Of a stretch of DNA of 64,000 bases, positions 9,844 through 17,822 are shown in pieces. Source of the DNA: Verrucomicrobium sp. (GTDB taxonomy: Bacteria > Verrucomicrobiota > Verrucomicrobiia > Methylacidiphilales > GAS474); contig JAPWJX010000003.1 in assembly GCA_028283855.1 (NCBI GenBank), forward strand, positions 868,001 to 932,000. Reading direction: 5' to 3'. Below the pieces are notes generated by a model. The model was not told the DNA's origin and made no database searches. It was given only the letters and a program-made list of their open reading frames with translations. The translations under genes were made by a program, and so were the position numbers. Within the stretch, counting starts at the first letter, position 1; the number at the start of each line of letters is the position of its first letter.

Positions 9844-10470
9844 TTGGCCGATTACCCGCCCACCTTCCAGGAGCTGGTCGGCGCGCTCCGGCAGCTTCCC
9901 TCCGTGGGGGCGCGCAGCGCGGAGCGGCTGGCCCTCTTCCTCCTGGGGGAAAAGCCCGCCGTCAGCCAGCGCCTGGCCCACGCCATCCAGGAGGCGGCGG
10001 AAAAGATCGTCCCCTGCGCCCGTTGCGGCTTTTATGCGGAGCGGGAAGAAGAGGGCGGCGAGGTCCTCTGCCCCATCTGCCTCGACCCCGCGCGGGACGC
10101 CTCCCTCTGGTGCCTCGTCGAGCGGGCGGACGACGTGGTGAAGTTCGAGAAGGCCGCCGGGCCCGGCGCGTTCCGGGGCCTCTATCACGTCCTGGGCGGG
10201 AAGCTCTCCCCGCTGGAGGGCATCGGGCCGGAGGAACTCCGCATCGCCCCCCTTCTTTCCCGCATCGAGGCCGCTCCGCCGAAGGAGATCATCCTGGCGC
10301 TGGGCACCGACGTGGAGGGGGAGACCACCGCCCTTTACCTGGCCCCGCTCCTCAAGGAACGCGGGGTCGGCGTGACGCGGCTGGCCATGGGGCTGCCCGC
10401 CGGGGGCGGCCTGGAATTCGCCGACAGCGTCACCCTGGGCTATGCCCTGGCGGGACGGCACGCGGTGTGA
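9844..10470 (+). CDS. recR: Recombination mediator RecR
   Basis: 208 residues starting at TTG, two bases after the ybaB stop. RecR with RecO loads RecA at gaps in the RecF pathway. Visible parts are an N-terminal helix-hairpin-helix (LRQLPSVGARSAERLA), a C4 zinc finger with C58-x2-C61 and C76-x2-C79, and a Toprim domain (ILALGTDVEGETTA) followed by the GGGLEFADSVTLGYAL tail. The loop between the two CxxC pairs is 14 residues and acidic (AEREEEGGEV), about six longer than in E. coli. The rare TTG start may mean translation is coupled to ybaB. Confidence 0.94.
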   Translation: MADYPPTFQELVGALRQLPSVGARSAERLALFLLGEKPAVSQRLAHAIQEAAEKIVPCARCGFYAEREEEGGEVLCPICLDPARDASLWCLVERADDVVKFEKAAGPGAFRGLYHVLGGKLSPLEGIGPEELRIAPLLSRIEAAPPKEIILALGTDVEGETTALYLAPLLKERGVGVTRLAMGLPAGGGLEFADSVTLGYALAGRHAV

Positions 10471-10483
10471 TAAGGTAGGACCT

Positions 10484-10699
10484 ATGGAAGAAACTCCTTC
10501 CGCTCCGTCCAAGCGTCTGTACAAGAGCCGCGACCGCAAGCTTTGCGGCGTCTGCGGCGGCCTGGCCGAATACTTCGACATGGACCCGACGGTCGTGCGC
10601 ATCCTGTGGGTCGTCGTGACCCTCTTCACCGTCTTTTCCGGCGCCGTCGCCTACGGCATCCTGGCGCTGGTGATGCCGGACCAGGACGAATTGAAGTAG
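10484..10699 (+). CDS. PspC-domain small membrane protein
   Basis: 71 residues from ATG 10484, preceded by an AAGGTAGGA ribosome site. After a short polar N-terminus comes the PspC signature KLCGVCGGLAEYFDMDPTVVRILW and one hydrophobic segment (LFTVFSGAVAYGILALVM). PspC-domain proteins sit in the inner membrane; in enterobacteria PspC takes part in the phage-shock response. No pspA or pspB is nearby, so that role is not implied. It lies 13 bases after recR and is followed at once by a strong terminator, making it the last gene of the ffs-dnaX-ybaB-recR unit. Confidence 0.85.
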   Translation: MEETPSAPSKRLYKSRDRKLCGVCGGLAEYFDMDPTVVRILWVVVTLFTVFSGAVAYGILALVMPDQDELK

Positions 10700-10701
10700 C
10701 G

Positions 10702-10734
10702 GCGGGAGGGAGTGGCCCTCCCGCGGCACTTTTT
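10702..10734 (+). terminator. Rho-independent terminator after the dnaX-recR-pspC unit
   Basis: GCGGGAGGG (10702-10710), a 5-base loop and CCCTCCCGC (10716-10724) form a perfect 9-bp GC stem, followed shortly by TTTTT (10730-10734). It ends the plus-strand operon and abuts the stop codon of the convergent leuA gene. Confidence 0.85.
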
Positions 10735-12411
10735 CTACGGCAGCGCCCGGTTCAGCGCGCTGACGATGGCCTTGATGGAGGCCTGCTCGATGCTGGTGGA
10801 GCGGCCCGCGCCGAAGAACTTCCGCGTCCCCACCTTCAGCTCGATGTAGGCGATCGCTTCCGCCTTGGCCCCCTGGCCGACGGCGTGCTCCGAGTAGTGG
10901 GTCAGCTCCACGGCGGGCAGCCCGGCCTGGGGCAGGGCGGCGATGAAGGCGGCGATGGGGCCGTTGCCCCGGGCGGCGACGCTCTTCTTCTGCCCGTCGA
11001 TCTCGACGACGGCCTCGCACCGGGTCTCGCCGGTGGCGCGGTCGGTCTCGGCGAAGAACTCGGCCAGCCGGTGGCGGCCCTGCGGCTGCGCCAGGTAGAC
11101 CTGGTGGAAGAGGTCGTGGATCTCCTGCGGGGTGATCTCCCGCTGGAGGCGGTCGGCGGTGTCGTTGGCGATGGGGCCGAATTCCCGGTGCATGAGCTTC
11201 GGCAGGGCCAGGCCGAACTCGGCCTCCAGCACGTAGGCCACGCCGCCCTTTCCGGACTGGCTGTTGATGCGGATGATCTCGGCGTATTCGCGGCCGATGT
11301 CCTTCGGGTCGAGGGTGAGGTAGGGGACGTCCCAGAAGCCCTGGAATTTCTGTTCCCGCTGGAGCTTCATCCCCTTGTTGATGGCGTCCTGGTGGGAGCC
11401 GGAGAAGGCGGTGAAGACCAGGTCGCCGCTGTAGGGATGGCGCGGCGGCACCTCCATGCGGGTGCAGCGCTCGTAGACCTCGCGGACTTCCGGCAGGTTG
11501 CCCAGGTCGAGGCGGGGATCGATCCCCTGCATGTAGAGGTTCAGCGCCACGGTGACGATGTCGAGGTTGCCGGTCCGCTCCCCGTTGCCGAAGAGGGTGC
11601 CCTCCACCCGCTGCGCCCCGGCCAGGAGGCCCAGCTCCGTGGCGGCGACGCCGGTGCCCCGGTCGTTGTGGGTGTGCAGGCTGATGATCGCGGCGGCGCG
11701 GTTGGCCGGCTTCATGTGGCGGATGAACCACTCGATCTGGTCGGCGTGGACGTTGGGCATCGCCACCTCCACCGTGTCGGGGAGGTTGAGGATCATCTTC
11801 TTCTCCGGTGTCGGCTGCCAGACGTCCATGACGGCCTCGCAGACCTCCAGGGCGAAGTCGACTTCCGTGGCGGAGAAGCTCTCCGGGGAATACTGGAAGG
11901 TGACGTCGGTCCCCGCCAGCTCGCCCAGCCGCTCCTTGACGAAGCGGGTCCCCTGCACGGCGATCTTCACGATGTCCGCCTTCTCCAGGCCGAAGACGAT
12001 TTTCCGCTGCGCGGGGGAGGTCGAGTTGTAGAGGTGGATGATCGCCTTCTTGGCTCCCTTGAGGGACTGGACGGTGCGGTCGATCAGGTCTTCCCGCGCC
12101 TGGGTGAGGACCTGGATGGAGACGTCGTCCGGGATGCGGTTCTCCTCGATCAGGCGGCGCATGAACTCGTATTCCGTCTGGGAGGCGGAGGGGAAGCCGA
12201 CCTCGATCTCCTTGAAGCCGATCTTCACCAGGGTCTCGAAGAGCTCCAGCTTCCGCGGCACGTCCATGGGGATGGCCAGGGCCTGGTTGCCGTCGCGCAG
12301 GTCGACGCTGCACCATTGCGGGGCCTTGGTGAGGGTGCGCGCGGGCCATTGCCGGTCCGGCAGGTCGATCGGCGGGAAGGGGCGGTATTTCTTGGAAGGG
12401 TCGGAGATCAT
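10735..12411 (-). CDS. leuA: 2-isopropylmalate synthase
   Basis: 558 residues, first enzyme of leucine synthesis: acetyl-CoA plus 2-oxoisovalerate give 2-isopropylmalate. The catalytic TIM barrel shows the metal-site motif SVDLRDGNQAL (R39-D40), the SLHTHNDRG metal-binding histidines around residue 240 and LFGNGERTGNLD. The last 130 residues form the LeuA dimer/regulatory domain (YIELKVGTRKFFGAGR, SALNRALP) that binds leucine. The N-terminus YRPFPPIDLPDRQWPARTL is typical of the longer actinobacterial-type LeuA rather than the E. coli form. The start is ATG, with 195 bases of non-coding DNA upstream. No other leu gene is in the window. Confidence 0.95.
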   Translation of the reverse strand: MISDPSKKYRPFPPIDLPDRQWPARTLTKAPQWCSVDLRDGNQALAIPMDVPRKLELFETLVKIGFKEIEVGFPSASQTEYEFMRRLIEENRIPDDVSIQVLTQAREDLIDRTVQSLKGAKKAIIHLYNSTSPAQRKIVFGLEKADIVKIAVQGTRFVKERLGELAGTDVTFQYSPESFSATEVDFALEVCEAVMDVWQPTPEKKMILNLPDTVEVAMPNVHADQIEWFIRHMKPANRAAAIISLHTHNDRGTGVAATELGLLAGAQRVEGTLFGNGERTGNLDIVTVALNLYMQGIDPRLDLGNLPEVREVYERCTRMEVPPRHPYSGDLVFTAFSGSHQDAINKGMKLQREQKFQGFWDVPYLTLDPKDIGREYAEIIRINSQSGKGGVAYVLEAEFGLALPKLMHREFGPIANDTADRLQREITPQEIHDLFHQVYLAQPQGRHRLAEFFAETDRATGETRCEAVVEIDGQKKSVAARGNGPIAAFIAALPQAGLPAVELTHYSEHAVGQGAKAEAIAYIELKVGTRKFFGAGRSTSIEQASIKAIVSALNRALP

Positions 12412-12606
12412 GGTGTTAAAGGGGGTGAAGGGTGGAAGAGACGGGGGAGCGATACCCGGTCGCTTCGAGGAAGGGAGATGCGGCGGCGGCCCTGAAAAGT
12501 GGATGCCCCGATTTACTCCCGAGCCTGAAGGCCGGGCCCGGTAAGTCGAAGGAGCCGCTGCATGAGGGGGGAAAGATGGGCCGCCCGAAAAAGGAAGTCA
12601 AGCTGG
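12412..12606 (-). promoter_or_regulatory. leuA upstream region with a possible promoter
   Basis: This is the longest non-coding gap in the window. On the minus strand TTGACT (12596-12601) and CATCTT (12573-12578) are 17 bases apart, which would give a leader of about 155 nt before leuA. No leucine-rich leader peptide and no T-box sequence (AGGGTGGNACCGCG) were found. A GC-rich CCGGGCCCGG element lies midway. Function is unproven. Confidence 0.3.
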
Positions 12607-13206
12607 CTACCGCACCCGGGGCAGGCCTCCGGCGGCCTCCGGCCCGGCATCGGCCGCGCGCTGGAAGGCCCGTTTTTCCAGGGCGCGCTGCTTTTCCGCC
12701 GGGGCCATCGCGGCACGGTAGGCTTCCTCGGAAAGTTCCCCGCCCAGGAAGGCGGTGGTGAGGCGGTAGATCTCCCGCCGCGCCGGGCTGGCGGAGGAGC
12801 GGGCGGGATCGGAGTTGTCGGCCAGGTCGCCCAGCTTGGCCAGGGCGGCGGCAGGGTGCCGGGAGAGTTTCACCGCGTAGTCGGCGTAGGATTCGCCGGG
12901 CGCGTGGGTCAGGAGAGTGACGACTTCCAGGACCTCCTCCGGCAGGCCGCGGCGGCGCAGGTAGGTCAGGTTGAAGCCCCGGTCGAGGCCGTGGTCCTCG
13001 GCGACGTCGTGGATCGCCGCGGCGCAGAGGGCCAGGTCGAGCGTCCGGTTGTCGACGCCCCGCTCCGCCGCCAGGCGGCGGATGTGGCTGCAGGCCCGCT
13101 CGTAGTGCTCCACGTAGGGTTTCCCCTGGTCGTCAAAGTCGCCCTTATGTGCCTGGGCGGCAATGCGATGGAGAGTCGGGGCCAGCTTGCCGTAAAGCGG
13201 GGTCAC
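12607..13206 (-). CDS. HD-domain hydrolase resembling small alarmone (ppGpp) hydrolases
   Basis: 199 residues from a GTG start. The metal-binding HD pattern of the SpoT/MESH1 family can be followed: His in AHKGDF, His in YVEHY, the HD pair in AAIHDVAEDHG, and the distal Asp in LAKLGDLADNSDP. In SpoT-like enzymes these residues bind Mn2+ and remove the 3'-pyrophosphate of (p)ppGpp. No synthetase, TGS or ACT domain is present, so it would be a stand-alone hydrolase. Substrate is inferred only from these motifs; another phosphorylated nucleotide is possible. It is transcribed divergently from nfeD, and leuA follows on the same strand. Confidence 0.72.
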   Translation of the reverse strand: MTPLYGKLAPTLHRIAAQAHKGDFDDQGKPYVEHYERACSHIRRLAAERGVDNRTLDLALCAAAIHDVAEDHGLDRGFNLTYLRRRGLPEEVLEVVTLLTHAPGESYADYAVKLSRHPAAALAKLGDLADNSDPARSSASPARREIYRLTTAFLGGELSEEAYRAAMAPAEKQRALEKRAFQRAADAGPEAAGGLPRVR

Positions 13207-13235
13207 GGGAACGACGGTAGGTCGGCGGGTCGCCC

Positions 13236-13264
13236 TTGTCTATCGGGGAAAGGAATCCTATATT
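13236..13264 (+). promoter_or_regulatory. Promoter of nfeD-floA, probably giving a leaderless message
   Basis: TTGTCT (13236-13241), a 17-base spacer and TATATT (13259-13264). The expected start point (about 13271) is only two bases before the nfeD ATG at 13273. AGGGA (13266-13270) is too close to the ATG to act as a normal ribosome-binding site. Confidence 0.55.
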
Positions 13265-13272
13265 TAGGGAAC

Positions 13273-14649
13273 ATGGGCCTGCGCGCGCTTTTCCTGGCGT
13301 TCTTTTCCCTCCTGGCGGTGGCGCAGGCCGCGCCGCCGGTCGTCTACGTCATCCCGGTGCGGGAGGAGATCGGGCCGACGACCGCCGCCCTGGTCCGCCG
13401 GGGAGTCCGGGAGGCCTCCGCCCGCCACGCCGCCGCCCTGGTCCTGGCGCTCGACACCTACGGCGGCCGCGCCGATGCGATGGAGGAGGTCATCCGCGCC
13501 GTGGAAAGCTTCCCTCAGCAGGAAAAGACCTACGCCTACGTCGACCCGAAGGCGGGCTCCGCCGGCGCCCTCATCGCCTCCTCCGCGCGGCACATCGTCA
13601 TGGCGCCCGGCGCCGTCATCGGCGCGGCGACGCCGATCCTGGCCACCGACTCGGGCGAGGTGAAGGCGCTGCCGGAGAGCTACGAGAAGAAGATGCTCTC
13701 CTTCATGGACGGCATGGGCCGGGCGACCGCCGCGCGCCACGGCCACAACCCCGACGTCTTCACCGCGATGATCGACCGGGGCGAGGGGCTGCGCGTGGGC
13801 GGGACGGAGATCCTGCCGAAGGGGAAGATCCTGACCCTCACCAACACGGAGGCGGAAAAGCGCTACGGCCAGCCGCCCCGGCCTCTCCTTTCCGAGGGGA
13901 CGGTGCCGAGCCTGGCCGCCGTCGCCGCCCTGGCGGGCGGGACGGAAGCGGAAATCGTGGAGCTGAAGCCGACCGGCTTCGAGCGGATCGCCCGCTTCCT
14001 CGTTTCCATCGCGCCGATCCTCCTCTCCGCGGGGATGATCCTGGCCTACCTGGAGTTCAAGGCCCCGGGGACGATGGTCTGCGGCATCCTTTCCGCGCTC
14101 TGCTTTCTCCTCTTTTTCTTCGGCCAATACGTCGCGGGCCTCAGCGGCTATGAGCCGGCGGCGTTCTTCCTCCTGGGAGCGGCGCTCGTCGGCGTGGAGC
14201 TGTTCCTCCTGCCGGGGCTGGTGGTGCCCGTCGCCACGGGGCTCCTCCTCATCCTGGCCGCCATCCTGACGGCGATGGCCGATCTGCCCCCCGCTTCCCA
14301 TTCCCTCCCCACCCTGGCGCAGCTCCGCCTCCCGCTCTGGAAGCTGACCGCCGCCCTGGCGCTCTCCGTCGGCGCCATCGCGCTCCTGGCCCGTTACCTG
14401 CCGCGCGCGGGCTTCACCCGCTCGCTGGAACGGGCCACGATCGTCGGCGCGCCGGTGCTGGACCGCCCGGCCGCCCACGTCGCCGTGGGCGAGGAAGGGG
14501 AGGCCGTGACCTTGCTCCGCCCGGCGGGCACCGCGCAGTTCGGCGGCCGCCGGATCGACGTCGTCTCCGACGGCGCCTTCGTCCCCGCCGGGGCGCGCGT
14601 CCGCGTCGCCCAGGTGGAAGGGATCCGCGTCATCGTCCGGCCCGTTTAA
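13273..14649 (+). CDS. nfeD: NfeD-type membrane serine protease (long form)
   Basis: 458 residues. A signal peptide (MGLRALFLAFFSLLAVAQA) is followed by a ClpP-class protease domain with LDTYGGRADAM and DPKAGSAGALIASSA, where the Ser of 'GSAG' is the expected nucleophile and a Lys in SYEKKML the partner. Four to five membrane helices follow (about residues 235-380), then a C-terminal NfeD OB-fold (VGEEGEAVTLLRPAGTAQFGG to the end). Long-form NfeD proteins are partners of SPFH/flotillin proteins, and floA follows 29 bases later, the same order as B. subtilis yqeZ-yqfA. It probably acts on membrane proteins in flotillin-rich domains; the substrate is unknown. Confidence 0.9.
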   Translation: MGLRALFLAFFSLLAVAQAAPPVVYVIPVREEIGPTTAALVRRGVREASARHAAALVLALDTYGGRADAMEEVIRAVESFPQQEKTYAYVDPKAGSAGALIASSARHIVMAPGAVIGAATPILATDSGEVKALPESYEKKMLSFMDGMGRATAARHGHNPDVFTAMIDRGEGLRVGGTEILPKGKILTLTNTEAEKRYGQPPRPLLSEGTVPSLAAVAALAGGTEAEIVELKPTGFERIARFLVSIAPILLSAGMILAYLEFKAPGTMVCGILSALCFLLFFFGQYVAGLSGYEPAAFFLLGAALVGVELFLLPGLVVPVATGLLLILAAILTAMADLPPASHSLPTLAQLRLPLWKLTAALALSVGAIALLARYLPRAGFTRSLERATIVGAPVLDRPAAHVAVGEEGEAVTLLRPAGTAQFGGRRIDVVSDGAFVPAGARVRVAQVEGIRVIVRPV

Positions 14650-14678
14650 CTTTTTAACCCCCCTAGAAAACACCCCTC

Positions 14679-15698
14679 ATGGATACCCTCACGTTCCTCC
14701 TTCTCATCGCGGCCATCGTCGCGGCGCTCGTCGTCGCCTTCGTCCTGGTCAATTTCCTGGGCATCTGGATCCGCGCCTGGATCTCCGGCGCCAGCGTCTC
14801 CTTCGGCAACCTGATCGGCATGCGGTTGCGGCGCATTTCGCCCTCCCTGGTGGTGAACCAGCGGATCACCGCCGTCCGCTCCGGCCTCGACATCAGCACC
14901 GCGCAGCTGGAGACCCACTACCTGGCCGGGGGAAACATCGAGGCGGTCGTCCGCGCCCTCATCGCCGCGACGAAGGCGGGCATCCCCCTCGACTTCAACC
15001 TGGCCTGCGCCATCGACCTGGCCACCGCCGGATCGGGCAAGAACGTCTTCGAGGCGGTCCGCACCAGCGTGAACCCGAAGGTGATCGACTGCCCCAACCC
15101 CGCCTCCGGCCTCGCCGCCATCGCGGGCGTGGCCAAGGACGGCATCGCCGTCAACGCCAAGGCGCGCGTCACCGTCCGCACGAACCTGGACCGCTTCGTC
15201 GGCGGCGCCACGGAGGAGACGATCATCGCCCGCGTGGGCGAGGGGATCGTGGCCACCATCGGCGCCTCCGAGTCCTACAAGGAGGTCCTGGAATATCCCG
15301 ACCGCATCTCCAAGACGGTGCTGGCCAAGGGCCTTGATTCCGGCACCGCCTTCGAGATCCTCTCCATCGACATCGCCGACCTGAGCGTGGGCGACAACAT
15401 CGGCGCGAAGCTCCAGGCGGAGCAGGCCGACGCCGACAAGCGCGTGGCCCAGGCCCGCGCCGAGGTGCGCCGCGCCGCCGCCGTGGCGCTGGAGCAGGAG
15501 AACCGGGCCAAGGTCCAGGAGATGCGCTCCAAGGTCGTGGAGGCGGAGGCCCAGGTCCCGCTGGCCATGGCGGAGGCCTTCCGCGCCGGCAACCTCGGCC
15601 TCATGGACTATTACCGGATGAAGAACCTCCAGGCCGACACGCAGATGCGCGCCAGCATCGCCGGGGAGGAAAAGCCCCAGGAGCCCGGAGCGGCGTAG
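14679..15698 (+). CDS. floA: Flotillin-like protein FloA
   Basis: 339 residues, close to the usual FloA length (about 330). An N-terminal hydrophobic hairpin anchor ([20 protein letters not shown]) precedes the SPFH-like core with the family block [21 protein letters not shown] and [11 protein letters not shown] coiled region rich in Ala/Glu/Gln ([20 protein letters not shown] onward) and the [19 protein letters not shown] tail complete it. FloA organises membrane microdomains and affects membrane fluidity and protein assembly. It forms an operon with nfeD upstream and, three bases downstream, a small membrane protein. Confidence 0.93.
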   Translation: MDTLTFLLLIAAIVAALVVAFVLVNFLGIWIRAWISGASVSFGNLIGMRLRRISPSLVVNQRITAVRSGLDISTAQLETHYLAGGNIEAVVRALIAATKAGIPLDFNLACAIDLATAGSGKNVFEAVRTSVNPKVIDCPNPASGLAAIAGVAKDGIAVNAKARVTVRTNLDRFVGGATEETIIARVGEGIVATIGASESYKEVLEYPDRISKTVLAKGLDSGTAFEILSIDIADLSVGDNIGAKLQAEQADADKRVAQARAEVRRAAAVALEQENRAKVQEMRSKVVEAEAQVPLAMAEAFRAGNLGLMDYYRMKNLQADTQMRASIAGEEKPQEPGAA

Positions 15699-15701
15699 GC
15701 C

Positions 15702-16133
15702 ATGGGCGGCGCGCCATTGCGGGCTGATGTGGGGGGGCTGGGCGGCCTCCTCTTTCTGGTGGTGGCCATCGTGGTCCAGCTCCTGAACGGGCTGCGCCGG
15801 GGGAAGATCGCCACGCCGCCCCCGCCCCGTCCCGCCCCCGCGCGGCCGGTTCCTCCCGCCCCGTCCCGGGCGAGGGAGATTTGGGAGGAGGTCCGTTCCA
15901 GCGTCGCGGTGGTCCCGCCGCCCGTTTTCGTTCCTGCGCCCGCGCCGCCGCTTCCGGAGGGATGGGAGGAGGCCGCCCGCCGGATGGAAGCGGCGGAAGC
16001 CGTCACGGTCGATGCGCCCGCTCCGGCCCGCCTCCGCCTGCGGGTGGAGGGGCGGGAAGCCTGGCAGCGGGCTATCGTGCTGAGCGAGGTGCTTCAGCCG
16101 CCCCTGGCGCTCCGGCCCGATTGGAACCCTTAA
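15702..16133 (+). CDS. Small Pro-rich membrane protein downstream of floA, unknown function
   Basis: 143 residues, three bases after the floA stop. One hydrophobic segment near the N-terminus (GGLLFLVVAIVVQLL, about 14-28) is followed by a long Pro/Ala-rich linker and a short conserved-looking C-terminus (WQRAIVLSEVLQPPLALRP). The design is a membrane anchor, a disordered cytoplasmic spacer and a C-terminal peptide. It may be a third component of the NfeD-FloA system, judged only from position. Its last 62 bases overlap the 3' end of the convergent exosortase gene. I do not recognise a named family. Confidence 0.7.
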   Translation: MGGAPLRADVGGLGGLLFLVVAIVVQLLNGLRRGKIATPPPPRPAPARPVPPAPSRAREIWEEVRSSVAVVPPPVFVPAPAPPLPEGWEEAARRMEAAEAVTVDAPAPARLRLRVEGREAWQRAIVLSEVLQPPLALRPDWNP

Positions 16134-17043
16134 GGGCCAGCGCCTTGGCGCAGGCCGCCATGCCCGCCAGGGCGACGGCGAAGACGACGTAGCCCGCCAG
16201 CATGTGGAACCAGGTGGGCTGGTCGAGCGTCCCCACCGCGAAGGGCGCGCCCCACAGCAGGATGCCGAAGGCCAGGACCACGATGCGGGCCATGTTCCCC
16301 GCCACCGCCAGCGGGATGGCGGCCAGGAAGAGCGCCCACTTTTTCCACGTCCGGTCCAGGGCGTAATGCCCGTAGAGCGCCGCCAGCATGAGGAGGGCGA
16401 AGAGGGAGCGGATGCCGCTGCACGGGTCGGCCACGTCGACGGCGAAGCGTTCCCCCGCCGGATGCCCCGGCGCGGGCGCGGAAAGGATCGCCGTGCCCAG
16501 GCAGAGGTTGTCGACGCCCACGGCGGCCAGCACCAGGTGGGAGGCCTGGGCCATCGCCAGCCGCAGCGGGAAGGCCAGCAGGTTGTCCAAAAAGGGCATC
16601 GGCCACATGAAGAAGAGGAACGCCCAGGGGAAGGCCAGCGCGCGCATCCAGGCGACGCCCCCCAGCCAGAGGATCGCCCCGGCCAGCACCAGGTTCAGGG
16701 AAAAGAAGCCGACGTATTGGATGTCGGCCAGGTAGCCCAGAAGATAGGCCAGGAAACCCAGAAGGAGGACCGCCAGCCCCCAGCCGGAGCCGCGCCGGGG
16801 CAGCGCGGCCAGGACGGCCCGCTTCTGCCAGACCAGGAAGGCCGCCAGCGGGGCGACGAGCAGGCCGTGCTCGAAGTCGGGGAAGTGGGTCCACATGTAC
16901 CATGCGGCTTGTGCCAGGGGGACCAGGTGATTAAGGTGGCTGGTCGTGTACGGAAAGACGGCGAACAGCGCGGTCAGGACCAGGCCCAAGGCCGTCCATG
17001 CCGCCACCCGGAGTCCCGCCAGTGAGCGATCCCGCGCCGCCAT
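16072..17043 (-). CDS. Exosortase/archaeosortase family transpeptidase
   Basis: 323 residues with about eight membrane helices. The three exosortase catalytic residues are visible in order: Cys in DVADPCSGIRSLFAL, Arg in GNMARIVVLA and His in FHMLAGYVVFA. Such enzymes cleave PEP-CTERM-like sorting signals of surface proteins and usually work with exopolysaccharide loci. A separate EpsI protein is encoded close by on the other strand, the normal partner. No protein carrying a PEP-CTERM-like tail was recognised in the window, so substrates must be elsewhere. The start codon is only 11 bases from the divergent wecG-like gene. Its 3' end overlaps the preceding convergent gene by 62 bases. Confidence 0.9.
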   Translation of the reverse strand: MAARDRSLAGLRVAAWTALGLVLTALFAVFPYTTSHLNHLVPLAQAAWYMWTHFPDFEHGLLVAPLAAFLVWQKRAVLAALPRRGSGWGLAVLLLGFLAYLLGYLADIQYVGFFSLNLVLAGAILWLGGVAWMRALAFPWAFLFFMWPMPFLDNLLAFPLRLAMAQASHLVLAAVGVDNLCLGTAILSAPAPGHPAGERFAVDVADPCSGIRSLFALLMLAALYGHYALDRTWKKWALFLAAIPLAVAGNMARIVVLAFGILLWGAPFAVGTLDQPTWFHMLAGYVVFAVALAGMAACAKALALKGSNRAGAPGAAEAPRSAR

Positions 17044-17054
17044 CCCTTGATCCT

Positions 17055-17822
17055 ATGGCCTCCGCCGCCCGGGGCCAAGATATCCCTTTCCCCGCCTTTG
17101 CCTGCGGGCCGGTCGCCTTCCGGGACGTGACGGCGGCGGAGATCGTCGCCGAGGTTGCGCGGCCCGCCGGGCCCGCCCCGCGCCTTTTCACCGCGCTCAA
17201 CGCGCACGCCCTCTCCCTGGCGCTCCAGCAGCCCCGCTTCCGGGACCTGCTTAACCGGAGCCACCTTTGTTTTTGCGACGGTTTCGGCATCCTCCTCTTC
17301 TGCCGCCTCTGGGGCTTCGGCGCGCCCCGCCACCGGAACACCCCCACCGATTTCCTGCCCGCCCTCCTGGAGCGGCTGGCGGCGGAAAAGAAAACGGTCT
17401 TCCTCCTGGGCGACACGGAGGCGGTCGCCGCGGCCTACGCCCGCCAATTGGAAGCGCGCCATCCCGGCCTGGTCTGCGGCTGGCATTCCGGCTTCTTCCC
17501 GCGCGGCGGGGAGGAGGAAGCGGCCCTCCTTGCGCGGATCGCGGCGGCCCGGCCCCACGCCCTTCTCCTCGGCATGGGGATGCCCCGGCAGGAATATTGG
17601 GCGGAAGACCATCAGGCCGCCCTGTCCTGCGCCTCCGTCGTCATGATCGGGGCCAGCATGGCCTTCCACACCGGCTCCCGCCGCCGAGGTCCCCGGTGGG
17701 CCACCGGCCGGGGCTTGGAGGGGGTCTTCCGCCTGCTGCTGGAGCCCCGCGTCGTCTGGCATCGCTATTTGGTGGAGCTGCCCCGCCTTGCCTGGGCGCT
17801 GCGCCGGTACCGCAAAAAATGA
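17055..17822 (+). CDS. WecG/TagA/CpsF family glycosyltransferase
   Basis: 255 residues from ATG 17055; an in-frame ATG at 16998 would run into the exosortase gene. The GT26 pattern is present: TALNAHALSLALQQPRF, FCDGFGILLFCRLWG, the TPTDFLPALLERL helix, VFLLGDTEAVA and LLLGMGMPRQEYWA. Family members transfer an N-acetyl-aminosugar such as ManNAc or ManNAcA to an undecaprenyl-linked acceptor on the cytoplasmic face of the membrane, an early step of polysaccharide assembly. It overlaps the following epsI-like gene by four bases (ATGA). Which sugar is used cannot be told from sequence. Confidence 0.88.
   Translation: MASAARGQDIPFPAFACGPVAFRDVTAAEIVAEVARPAGPAPRLFTALNAHALSLALQQPRFRDLLNRSHLCFCDGFGILLFCRLWGFGAPRHRNTPTDFLPALLERLAAEKKTVFLLGDTEAVAAAYARQLEARHPGLVCGWHSGFFPRGGEEEAALLARIAAARPHALLLGMGMPRQEYWAEDHQAALSCASVVMIGASMAFHTGSRRRGPRWATGRGLEGVFRLLLEPRVVWHRYLVELPRLAWALRRYRKK

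Noticed and set aside
10430-12495. Long open frames in other frames over leuA on both strands
   Set aside because: No domains are visible, and they are explained by high GC at third codon positions of leuA.
12412-12606. T-box or leucine attenuator in front of leuA
   Set aside because: No T-box sequence, no leucine-rich short frame and no terminator with a T-run were found.
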